DNA of 28,440 nucleotides from Gammaproteobacteria bacterium (GTDB lineage: Bacteria > Pseudomonadota > Gammaproteobacteria > GCA-001735895), in contig JAOUJX010000007.1 in the NCBI GenBank assembly GCA_029882955.1, forward strand, positions 1 through 28,440. Reading direction: 5' to 3'. The position numbers and the translations under genes were made by a program. The notes beneath the pieces were generated by a model. That model did not search any database. It was not told the DNA's origin and was given only the letters and a program-made list of their open reading frames with translations. Position 1 is the first letter of the stretch, and each line of letters starts with the position of its first letter. Positions 14,679 to 22,239 of the stretch are shown in pieces.

Positions 14679-16538
14679 CTACTCGAATGGTGATAAAACC
14701 GGATAGCCTTCCTCGCCGTTTTCGATTTTTGTCAGTTGCTCATCGCGCATAAAGTTATATTTACGAGAGCTGAGTTGCCGTGCTTTTATCGGATCCTTGA
14801 TTATCGTCGCGCGAATAAAAACCAGCAGATTTGTTTTTATCTTGGTTTTTTTGGTTGCCCTGAACAAGGCTCCTAGTATAGGGATATCGCCTAGTCCAGG
14901 CACTTTATTTTCTATATCTATTACTCTGTCTTCGATTAACCCGCCAAGTACGAGTAACTCTCCATCTTCCAGCTGTACATTAGTTTTGATAAGCCTCTTA
15001 CTCGTAGTCAGGTCAACCGCCCCTGCCACTGCTGTTTCATCGACCGTTGATACTTCCTGTTCGATAGCCAGGGTTATCGTATTACCTTCATTAATCTGTG
15101 GTTTGACCTTTAAGCTAATACCAACGTCCTGACGCTCGATAGTACGGAATGGATTAGTAATAGTGCCGGTCGTGGAGCCAGTTGTTGAGGTTTCTCCGGT
15201 GACAAAAGGAACATTCTTACCCACAACAATTTCGGCTTCCTCGTTATCGAGAGTGACGATTGATGGAGTCGACAGAAGGTTGGTTTCGTTATCCGTCGAC
15301 AGAGCACGAATCATGGTGACAAAACTCAGGCCGGAATCGACTATTTTACCGAGCCCGAGGGTCGCGCCATCGGGGATAGCACCGCCAGCCACTTCGACCA
15401 GACTGGGCGAACCAAATTGCGACGAAAAAACGGGTTCATCAACACCGCCATCGATTAACCAGCTCACGCCAAGCTCTTTCGATGTATCTAACGAAACTTC
15501 GGCAATAATCGCTTCGATATGAACCTGAGCCCGTGCGATATCAAGCTGCTGTATAACAGCCCTTAAAGAAGGAAATATCGAGGCCGGCGCCGATATTACC
15601 AAAGCGTTCGATGTTTCATCGGCCTGTATGTTAATAGAACCCGGAGCCGCTGCCGATTTGTTATTAATCGCACTCTTGGCTTCAGCCTTGATTGCCTCGC
15701 GGCCTACGTTACCCAGTATGTCCGCAACGTTTTTAGCATCGGCGTAGCGTAAATAAATGACATGGGTGTTTCCGGAAGATTCGACCGGCGAATCGAGGTC
15801 AGAAATGATGGCCCGATACTTCAGGCGGCTAGTTTTATCACCGCTGAGCAAGATGCTGTTAGTCCGTTCGTCGGCGCTAAACTTAACGCCTGCCGAAACC
15901 CCTTTCTGCTCGGGTGTAACTGAATTCAAACTAGTCAATAATCTTACCACTTCTGCCGCGAAGGCGTGTTCCAGTTTTATTATTTCGATATCCGAATCGG
16001 TTTCCCTGTCCATCCGCGCAATAATCCGTTCGATTCTTCGGATATTCGAAGCTCTATCCGATACGATTAATACATTAGTCGATGAATAGGCTGCGAGATG
16101 GCCCTGCTGAGCTACCAGCGGCCTTAAGATTGGTACTAGCTGCGCAGCATTAATAAAATTGATTTTTAGTACCCGGGTGATGAGCTGATCTTCGGGGGTA
16201 CTACGAAGGTTAGTAAGCGGTGTCGAATTTTGCTTGGCTGTCGCGTCGGGGATGATTTTTATTGCATTGGTAGTGGGTACGGTGGCGAAACCATGCACCT
16301 GCAGGATCGACAGGAATACATTATAAACCTCGGCTTCATTCAGTGGCTTCGATGATACTACGGTCACCTTGCCCTTCACTCGAGGATCTATGATGAAATT
16401 TTTACCGGTAATCTGAGAAACACTATTAATCACCGCTACCAGATCGGCATCACTAAAATTTAGCGTTACTTCTTCTGCGACAACAGGCCTGGATAGCAAT
16501 ATTCCAAGCAAAACCAACTGCATAAAACGATAAAACAT
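14679..16538 (-). CDS. gspD: Type II secretion system secretin GspD
   Basis: GspD forms the outer-membrane channel of type II secretion. The ATG at 16538 has AAGG 6 bases upstream and gives 619 residues; the ATG at 16556, 18 bases earlier, lacks such a site. A signal peptide (FMQLVLLGILLSRPVVA) is followed by the N0 domain (LNFSDADLVAVINSVSQITG), N1-N3 repeats (e.g. YSSTNVLIVSDRASNIRRI, ADERTNSILLSGD, ADETSNALVISAPA) and the secretin domain. The hallmark VPGLGDIPILGALFR is at 546-560, and a C-terminal tail follows. It lies 94 bases after gspC. No gspE-M genes follow; the terminator closes the unit, so the other subunits must be elsewhere. Confidence 0.96.
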   Translation of the reverse strand: MFYRFMQLVLLGILLSRPVVAEEVTLNFSDADLVAVINSVSQITGKNFIIDPRVKGKVTVVSSKPLNEAEVYNVFLSILQVHGFATVPTTNAIKIIPDATAKQNSTPLTNLRSTPEDQLITRVLKINFINAAQLVPILRPLVAQQGHLAAYSSTNVLIVSDRASNIRRIERIIARMDRETDSDIEIIKLEHAFAAEVVRLLTSLNSVTPEQKGVSAGVKFSADERTNSILLSGDKTSRLKYRAIISDLDSPVESSGNTHVIYLRYADAKNVADILGNVGREAIKAEAKSAINNKSAAAPGSINIQADETSNALVISAPASIFPSLRAVIQQLDIARAQVHIEAIIAEVSLDTSKELGVSWLIDGGVDEPVFSSQFGSPSLVEVAGGAIPDGATLGLGKIVDSGLSFVTMIRALSTDNETNLLSTPSIVTLDNEEAEIVVGKNVPFVTGETSTTGSTTGTITNPFRTIERQDVGISLKVKPQINEGNTITLAIEQEVSTVDETAVAGAVDLTTSKRLIKTNVQLEDGELLVLGGLIEDRVIDIENKVPGLGDIPILGALFRATKKTKIKTNLLVFIRATIIKDPIKARQLSSRKYNFMRDEQLTKIENGEEGYPVLSPFE

Positions 16539-16632
16539 GATCGACCTTGTATTCATTATTTATTGAGCCCAATTATTACCCAGCACCATTTCAAATTATT
16601 GTTCTGGCTGCTATTCGTAACAGAAAATCACC

Positions 16633-17499
16633 TTACATACTAAATTCCATGGTCTCTTCGTTACCATTCCTGAGAATGGTAACCGAAATAGACGATGCCG
16701 TGGTAAGAGACTTTAATGCATCCAGAGCCTGGAAAGGCTTGTCCAAAGATATTCCGTTAATCTGCGTAAAGACATCATTTTCATTAAAATTGAGTCTTTT
16801 TAACAGACTTTCGCCACGCAGAGCCTTTAAACGAAAGCCGATATTTTTGCCATTTTCCTGTACTGGTATAGCCTGGAATCGCTTCGCCAGTGCCAGCGGG
16901 TTGCTGATATAGCGCTTCTTGTAACTACGTAATAAATTGCTACTTTGTGTCGAATTGGTCGCACTGCTGGTTCGCAATGCCGCATTCGAGGCCGAAACGG
17001 CTGGTTTCTCTATATTTAATCGCTCAATTTTGCCGTAGCGATCTATTAGTATGTGGTCTTGAGCGATCGCCGAAACCAGAATGTTTTCAGCCAGTTCGTC
17101 ACCGATTTTAAAATAAAAGCTGCTATTTGGCTTGAGTTCTACAATTGCTGCAGCGAGTTCAGGCTCCCCGGAAAAATAAATACCTCGTAGTTTATAGTTT
17201 AACCGGGTTTCGGGTGCGTCTTCTACAACTTCGGTTACGGCTTCTTGTACAACTGCTTTTCCGAATAGATAAGCACGGTTAATTTTTTCGGCCTGTTCAA
17301 GTCGACTCGGTTGTTGAGCACCCACTTGAATTTTGTGTTGTACGGCAGTTGAGCTCCGAGTTAAAGGACTATTCGGATCTGGGTATAATTGCCAGAACAG
17401 AATAGAGAACTGATAAGCTAATAGCGACAATACGACCAGGTAGGCGACAACTCTTGTCCGCGCATCCATCATTAATTTGAAAAAGCTGGCCTGTAACAA
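16633..17499 (-). CDS. gspC: Type II secretion system inner-membrane protein GspC
   Basis: GspC links the inner-membrane platform to the secretin. 288 residues: a short cytoplasmic N-terminus, one membrane helix (VVAYLVVLSLLAYQFSILFW, about 17-36), a linker, the HR domain (about 90-165, with LRGIYFSGEPELAAAIVELK and GKIERLNI) that contacts GspD, and a C-terminal PDZ domain (about 205-288, with GFRLKALRGESLLKRLNF and NDVFTQINGISLD). The start is TTG at 17499 with AGGGA about 6 bases upstream; ATG codons at 17472/17469 lack a ribosome site. It is the first gene of the gspC-gspD unit. Confidence 0.92.
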   Translation of the reverse strand: MLQASFFKLMMDARTRVVAYLVVLSLLAYQFSILFWQLYPDPNSPLTRSSTAVQHKIQVGAQQPSRLEQAEKINRAYLFGKAVVQEAVTEVVEDAPETRLNYKLRGIYFSGEPELAAAIVELKPNSSFYFKIGDELAENILVSAIAQDHILIDRYGKIERLNIEKPAVSASNAALRTSSATNSTQSSNLLRSYKKRYISNPLALAKRFQAIPVQENGKNIGFRLKALRGESLLKRLNFNENDVFTQINGISLDKPFQALDALKSLTTASSISVTILRNGNEETMEFSM

Positions 17500-17860
17500 A
17501 GTAGATCCCTGTGCTGGATAAAACTTATCGCCTGGTTGGGCGTTAATATATATTCATTGACTATTGATCTGTACTATAAAAAAAATAAAGTTTATTAGTC
17601 AAAATATTGATTTTAAAGGTAATTAGAAAACGAACTTCGGTAAATTTTCTAATCTCTGATAAAGGTGCCTAATATAGTCTGTTGGGGATGAAAAAGCTAT
17701 TTGAGCAGAGGGGAAATAGTTAAAGGAATTATCACCAAAGCCGATTGACTGGCCTGATTCATAAAAAATAAAATTTCGGCTCGATTGATCTAAATCATAA
17801 AGATACAGGCGCGAATAACCTAAAGTGGGTTTTCTGATGTATATATCCTCATGGTTACTA
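17500..17860. other. Divergent intergenic region between gspC and the hemN-like gene
   Basis: 361 bases, AT-rich toward gspC. It must hold the promoters for both genes. The clear element is an FNR-type box at 17785-17798. Near 17530-17620 are T- and A-rich stretches but no convincing -35/-10 pair for gspC. An 81-codon open frame on the minus strand (17623-17868, TTG start) fills much of the space, but I do not accept it as a gene because it covers the promoter. Confidence 0.6.
17785..17826 (+). promoter_or_regulatory. FNR/ANR-type box and promoter of the hemN-like gene
   Basis: TTGATCTAAATCAT (17785-17798) matches the FNR consensus TTGAT-N4-ATCAA in 9 of 10 positions. If its centre (17791.5) is at -41.5, the start site is 17833 and the -10 hexamer falls at 17821-17826, where TAAAGT is found. 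This is the class II activator geometry. It predicts induction of the gene at low oxygen. Confidence 0.6.
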
Positions 17861-19216
17861 ATGAGCAATACGGTAGTTTTTAACCCAAAATTAATTGAAA
17901 AATACGACAGGCCAGGTTCGATGTATGCATTTTACCCTCCGGCGACACAGTTTTCCGACCAAATTAAAGCATCCCATTATCAAAGCTGGTCTCGCGATAG
18001 CAATGAAGAGCCAATACCCAGGCCTTTGTCGCTATATGTACACATCCCTTATTTCGATACGGTTTGCTATTGCGGCGCCTGCAAAAAGGCCATTACCCAA
18101 AACAGAGAATGTACGCTTAAGTATATCGAAGACCTTTACCTGGAAATTGGTTTACAGGGCAAGTTATTTGACCGTGATCGCATCGTACAACAATTACACT
18201 GGAGTGGTGGGACAACCGCCCTCCTCGAAGATCATCAAATCGAAAGACTGGCTGGCTGTATAGATCAGCACTTCCAGCTCCGTAATGATGACAAGGGGGA
18301 ATATTCGATAGAAATTGATCCGCGTACATCGAGTAGCACCACCATCCGACTGTTACGTGATATGGGCTTTAACAGCATTAGCCTGGGAGTCCACGATTTC
18401 GACCCCAATGTCCAAAAGGCGATAAACCGTATTCAAAGTATCGAGGACACCCACGCTGTCATCAAGGCTGCACGTAAATCGGATTATAAATCTATCGATG
18501 TCGATCTCATTTACGGATTACCATTACAGACGATCGAGAGCTTTGCAAGCACTCTGGATACTCTGCTCGAGTTCAATCCGGATCGTATTACGCTTTACAA
18601 CTATAGCCAGCTTCCATCGCGTTTTTCCTTGCAACAACCAGTAAATCTCAGTGATTTACCATCAGCAACAGAAAAGCTGGAAATACGGCAGCATTTTATC
18701 GATCGACTGGATAAAGCGGGTTATGTTTATATCGGCATGGATCAATTTGTCAGACCCATGGATGAACTTTCGGTAGCACAGCGACGTGGCACTCTGCACC
18801 GAAATTTCCAGGGATATTCAGCAATATCTGATTGCGATTCCGTTGCGTTGGGAATATCTGCGATCAGCAACATTGGAAACCACTACAGCCAGAATACGAC
18901 CGACCTGAGACTCTACCATGACGAGCTTACACATAACCGGCTGCCGATTGACCGGGGCTTCCAGGTCAGCCAGGAAGATGTCATGCGCAACGAGATTATC
19001 GAACAGTTGATCTGTCACTTTTATCTTGATATCCCAGCCTTCGAAAATCGCTGGAAGATTAATTTCATGACTTACTTCGTCAACGAACAAAAAAAACTTA
19101 AAGTAATGGAAAAAGATAACCTGCTAGAACTGACTGCCGATTCAATCACCGTGCTAGAGGTCGGCCGTCTACTGATAAAAAATATCTGCATGATCTTCGA
19201 CCGCTATAATCGATAG
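17861..19216 (+). CDS. HemN-like radical-SAM protein with altered cysteine motif
   Basis: The ATG at 17861 gives 451 residues; HemN is about 457. Family HemN is the oxygen-independent coproporphyrinogen III oxidase of haem synthesis. Similarity runs end to end: LIEKYDRPG, LYVHIPY, SIEIDPR, NRIQ, DVDLIYGLPLQTIESF, LPSATEKL, GMDQFVRPMDELSVAQRRG, LHRNFQGY and the C-terminal GRLLIKNICMIFD. Key residues differ. The first Cys of CX3CX2C is Phe65, the third is Gly72, and the remaining cysteines form CYCGAC (C69, C71, C74). GGGTP is SGGTT, GVQDF is GVHDF, and PRYTSYP is SMYAFYP. It may be a paralogue of changed or lost catalysis. It is preceded by an FNR box and ends in a terminator within convergent ccoS. 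Confidence 0.85.
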   Translation: MSNTVVFNPKLIEKYDRPGSMYAFYPPATQFSDQIKASHYQSWSRDSNEEPIPRPLSLYVHIPYFDTVCYCGACKKAITQNRECTLKYIEDLYLEIGLQGKLFDRDRIVQQLHWSGGTTALLEDHQIERLAGCIDQHFQLRNDDKGEYSIEIDPRTSSSTTIRLLRDMGFNSISLGVHDFDPNVQKAINRIQSIEDTHAVIKAARKSDYKSIDVDLIYGLPLQTIESFASTLDTLLEFNPDRITLYNYSQLPSRFSLQQPVNLSDLPSATEKLEIRQHFIDRLDKAGYVYIGMDQFVRPMDELSVAQRRGTLHRNFQGYSAISDCDSVALGISAISNIGNHYSQNTTDLRLYHDELTHNRLPIDRGFQVSQEDVMRNEIIEQLICHFYLDIPAFENRWKINFMTYFVNEQKKLKVMEKDNLLELTADSITVLEVGRLLIKNICMIFDRYNR

Positions 19217-19306
19217 CGCGAAAAATAATCCCCCGACTTGACCTGGGTCAATTCCAACCACTGAATCCATCGTTAGTATCACCTGCGTAACCCCTCTCAA
19301 TATAGG

Positions 19307-19519
19307 CTATGCGTCATGGCCTTTATTATTAAAGCCGGTATCCCCACCGGCTTCTTTTTTTTCCGCAATCCGTAATGGCGCTTCTTCATCCATCAAAATA
19401 CGATGTGCAGGACCCTCCAGGTCATCAAATTGACCCGAGCCAATCGCCCACATAAAAACCCAGACAATTAATCCCAGCAACACAATCGATAGCGGTATGA
19501 GTAAATACAGTATTTCCAT
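19307..19519 (-). CDS. ccoS: cbb3 oxidase maturation protein CcoS
   Basis: 70 residues. The N-terminal membrane helix MEILYLLIPLSIVLLGLIVW is followed by the family signature WAIGSGQFDDLEGPAHRILMD (about 24-44), then a variable Lys/Gly-rich tail. CcoS is needed for cofactor insertion into cbb3 oxidase. The ATG at 19519 lies 3 bases after the ccoI stop, so the two form one unit. The last third of the tail is encoded by the same bases as the terminator of the opposing hemN-like gene. Confidence 0.95.
   Translation of the reverse strand: MEILYLLIPLSIVLLGLIVWVFMWAIGSGQFDDLEGPAHRILMDEEAPLRIAEKKEAGGDTGFNNKGHDA
19332..19362 (+). terminator. Strong intrinsic terminator for the hemN-like gene, inside ccoS
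   Basis: AAGCCGGT (19332-19339), a 6-base loop, ACCGGCTT (19346-19353), then C and eight T (19355-19362) on the plus strand. The stem is perfect over 8 bp. The element lies 116 bases after the hemN-like stop and within the 3' end of ccoS on the opposite strand, where it encodes part of the CcoS tail. Confidence 0.85.
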
Positions 19520-19522
19520 GGT

Positions 19523-22021
19523 TTAGTCTTGACCAGAGCGTGATGCGGTAAGTCTAAGCGCATTAATAACAACGATCAACGAACTCAGCGACATACCGAT
19601 CGCTGCCATCCAGGGGGTGATATAACCGGCGGCAGCAGCGGGAATCGCGCAAATGTTGTACCCCAGTGCCCAGGCCAGGTTTTGTCTGATAATCAGTTGC
19701 GATTTGGTCGATAGCGACAACCCATCGATAATACTAGCGAGGCGGTTCCCCAGCATGACAATATCTGCACTGGTCTTGGCCAGTGCACTGGCATCACCCA
19801 TCGCAATCGAGACATCTGCGTTTGACAAAACCGGGGCATCATTTATACCGTCGCCAACCATTAATACAATTGCTCCGTCGTCCTGTAATGCCTTTACCCG
19901 GGCCATTTTCTGCTCGGGTTTTAAGTTGGCGTAATATTCCTCGATACCGGTGCTTGATGCTACCTGCCGGGCAGACGCTTCGCTATCGCCAGTCATTAAA
20001 ATCAGTTTTCTGCCACTTGCTTTAATCGCTTGAATCAGATTAATTGCATCGGCACGAATCTCGTCATGCAGGATAAACAAAGCCAGAATTTTATCGCTTT
20101 GTGCCAGTGCTACCACTGTTGCCGCATCTTTATCTGCCTTTTCCAGCCAATCAGGATTTATTCTCATCGCAGAAAAAGTTTCTATAAAATTGATACTACC
20201 AATAGCGTATTGCCGACCTTGAATAATGGCTTTAAGGCCGCCACCGCTTTGATTGACCAGGTTTTTCACCGGTAGATAAACGCTGTCACCTGCCCTGATT
20301 ATCGCCTGCGCGAGAGGGTGTTCGGAGTAGCTTTCCATCGAAGCCGCTACCTGCAAACAAAAGTCTCTATCGACAGAATCATCGTAGAGCACTTGCGACA
20401 ATGTCGGTTTACCCAGCGTTAAGGTACCCGTTTTATCAAACACCAGATGGGTGACCTTATCGAGGGCATCAATGGCCTGACCGCGTTTTACCAGTAATCC
20501 AAGGCCCTGCAGGCGACTTAAGGCCGCGCTGATCGCCGCTGGGGTGGCCAACGACAAAGCACAGGGACAGGTGACAATGATCACGGCCAGTGTGATTTCC
20601 AGCCAATCTTCGCTGGATTGAAACCACCAGTAACTCGCCACCAACGCGGCGACCGTCAATATCGCCAGGATAAATCTCGACGCGATACGATCCGCAAGCT
20701 GTGCTATTGGCGGCTTATCCGCCTGCGCCCGCTCGATCATGGCGTAAATACTCGACAAAACCGTATCACTACCGACAGATAGAACCCTGACCTGCAGAGG
20801 ATTTTCGATATTAATACTGCCACCAACCAGGTGATCACCAATACGCTTATGTACCGGCCGGCTTTCTCCACTCAATAATGATTCATCCACGCTCGATTCC
20901 CCGACCAGCACTTCACCGTCAGCCGGAATAGTTTCTCCGGGACGAATCAGGACGACATCATCAACCTTGAGCAGTGACGCCGCGATCACCTCTTCGCTGC
21001 CTTCATCCAGCCGATTCGCCATCAAAGGTAAAGCATGAGCCAGCCGTTCCACCGATTCGTTACTACGCTGGCGAACCGTCCATTCAAAATACCGACTAAC
21101 CAGTAGCAGGAAAGTAAACATGACAACCGAATCGAAGTATATTTCACCCATCCCGCGAACCGTAGCAACCACACTACTGAGAAACGCGATCCCAATACCC
21201 AGTGACACCGGCACATCCATGCTAACCCGGTGATTCAGCAAGTCATACCAGGCCGATCTAAAAAATATCGAAGCCGAGAAAAGCAACACCGGCAAGGTCA
21301 GACCCAGGCTGAGCCAGCGAAACAGGTTTTCGAAATTTCGTTCCATACCCGACCAGGCACCGGCGTACAGACTTATCGATACCATCATCACCTGCATACC
21401 GAATAAACCCGCAATCGCCAACCGGCGAATCTGGCTACGCCGTTCTTTCTGCTGTAATGCCTGCTGTTGTTCAGGGTTATAAGGGTGCGCCTGATAACCG
21501 ATAGCATGTATAGCCTGAAGGATTTCGCTGAGTTTTATACGAGCTTCATCCCAACGCACCCAGGCTCGTCGTGATGAATAATTCACCTGGACTTCGAGCA
21601 CACCGTCGAGACTGGCGATGTGCTGTTCATTCAACCAGACGCAGGCGGCACAGGTAATACCTTCCAGTATTAGGCTGGCCTCTCGACTGTCATCGGATAA
21701 TTGTTGAACAAAATCTGCCTGTACCGATTCGTTGTCGTATACCCGGGTTTCGCGCAGGAATTCAGGAACCATTTCACTGCCTGTTGGTGACGCCTCTGAT
21801 CTCACCCGGTAAAAGTGCTCATGACCCGCAGCGACAATGGCCTCGGCAACCGCTTTACAACCGAAACAGCACATGGGTTGATCATGACCATCAATCCATG
21901 CAGTCTCTTTAAATCCATCTATAATAGGCGAATGGCAATGAAAGCAATGTCTCCTGGTCAAATCTTGTTTTATTTTGGCATTCACATTGAGACTATCAAC
22001 AGTAGATTGAACCGACGACAT
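19523..22021 (-). CDS. ccoI: Copper-transporting P1B-type ATPase CcoI/FixI
   Basis: This inner-membrane ATPase handles copper for the CuB site of cbb3 oxidase. I use the ATG at 22021 (832 residues, GGA 5-8 bases upstream); the ATG at 22090 is too near the likely start of transcription. N-terminal Cys motifs are CFHC (26-29) and CCFGC (51-55), typical of the CcoI/FixI subgroup, then an HMA domain with TCAAC (C124, C127). CPC is in the ion-binding helix at 485-487, the phosphorylated D529 is in DKTGTLT, and the hinge motif is GDGINDAP. About 8 membrane helices are visible. It is divergent from ccoN, while in many genomes ccoI and ccoS lie downstream of ccoGH. Confidence 0.95.
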   Translation of the reverse strand: MSSVQSTVDSLNVNAKIKQDLTRRHCFHCHSPIIDGFKETAWIDGHDQPMCCFGCKAVAEAIVAAGHEHFYRVRSEASPTGSEMVPEFLRETRVYDNESVQADFVQQLSDDSREASLILEGITCAACVWLNEQHIASLDGVLEVQVNYSSRRAWVRWDEARIKLSEILQAIHAIGYQAHPYNPEQQQALQQKERRSQIRRLAIAGLFGMQVMMVSISLYAGAWSGMERNFENLFRWLSLGLTLPVLLFSASIFFRSAWYDLLNHRVSMDVPVSLGIGIAFLSSVVATVRGMGEIYFDSVVMFTFLLLVSRYFEWTVRQRSNESVERLAHALPLMANRLDEGSEEVIAASLLKVDDVVLIRPGETIPADGEVLVGESSVDESLLSGESRPVHKRIGDHLVGGSINIENPLQVRVLSVGSDTVLSSIYAMIERAQADKPPIAQLADRIASRFILAILTVAALVASYWWFQSSEDWLEITLAVIIVTCPCALSLATPAAISAALSRLQGLGLLVKRGQAIDALDKVTHLVFDKTGTLTLGKPTLSQVLYDDSVDRDFCLQVAASMESYSEHPLAQAIIRAGDSVYLPVKNLVNQSGGGLKAIIQGRQYAIGSINFIETFSAMRINPDWLEKADKDAATVVALAQSDKILALFILHDEIRADAINLIQAIKASGRKLILMTGDSEASARQVASSTGIEEYYANLKPEQKMARVKALQDDGAIVLMVGDGINDAPVLSNADVSIAMGDASALAKTSADIVMLGNRLASIIDGLSLSTKSQLIIRQNLAWALGYNICAIPAAAAGYITPWMAAIGMSLSSLIVVINALRLTASRSGQD

Positions 22022-22121
22022 CGGTTCCAGGTGGGTTGGTAGAGGAGTCACTATCCGCAGGCTTATTGAGAGACATTTTATTAGCTGCATGATAGTTTTA
22101 CAAAATAATTTCCTGTCTTAA

Positions 22122-22163
22122 TTGATTTAGATCAAAAATCGTGTCCAGTATTGCACGGATAAT
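22122..22163 (+). promoter_or_regulatory. Perfect FNR/ANR box and promoter of ccoNOQP
   Basis: TTGATTTAGATCAA (22122-22135) matches TTGAT-N4-ATCAA fully. With the centre (22128.5) at -41.5, the start site is 22170 and the -10 falls at 22158-22163, which reads GATAAT (5 of 6). This is an exact class II FNR promoter. The box is also about 108 bases from the ccoI start on the other strand and could serve both directions, though no good -10 is seen on that side. Confidence 0.8.
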
Positions 22164-22239
22164 CCAATTGGAAATTCTGGGTGCAGCCAGTACTGAGGGT
22201 CGGCTGCATAACAATCATAACGAAGTTAGAGACTTTTTG

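Noticed and set aside
17623..17868. 81-codon minus-strand ORF between gspC and the hemN-like gene
   Set aside because: It has only a TTG start without a ribosome site, lies in AT-rich sequence (Phe/Tyr/Asn/Ser-rich product), and covers the FNR box and promoter of the hemN-like gene. I recognise no family. It could be a gene remnant, but I cannot support it.
22022..22090. Longer CcoI start at 22090
   Set aside because: It is close to the FNR region, lacks a ribosome site, and adds residues not typical of the family; the ATG at 22021 has GGA upstream.
22141..22239. N-terminal extension of CcoN from GTG at 22141
   Set aside because: The added residues resemble no CcoN and overlap the FNR-dependent -10 and start site; the ATG at 22240 begins a normal CcoN.
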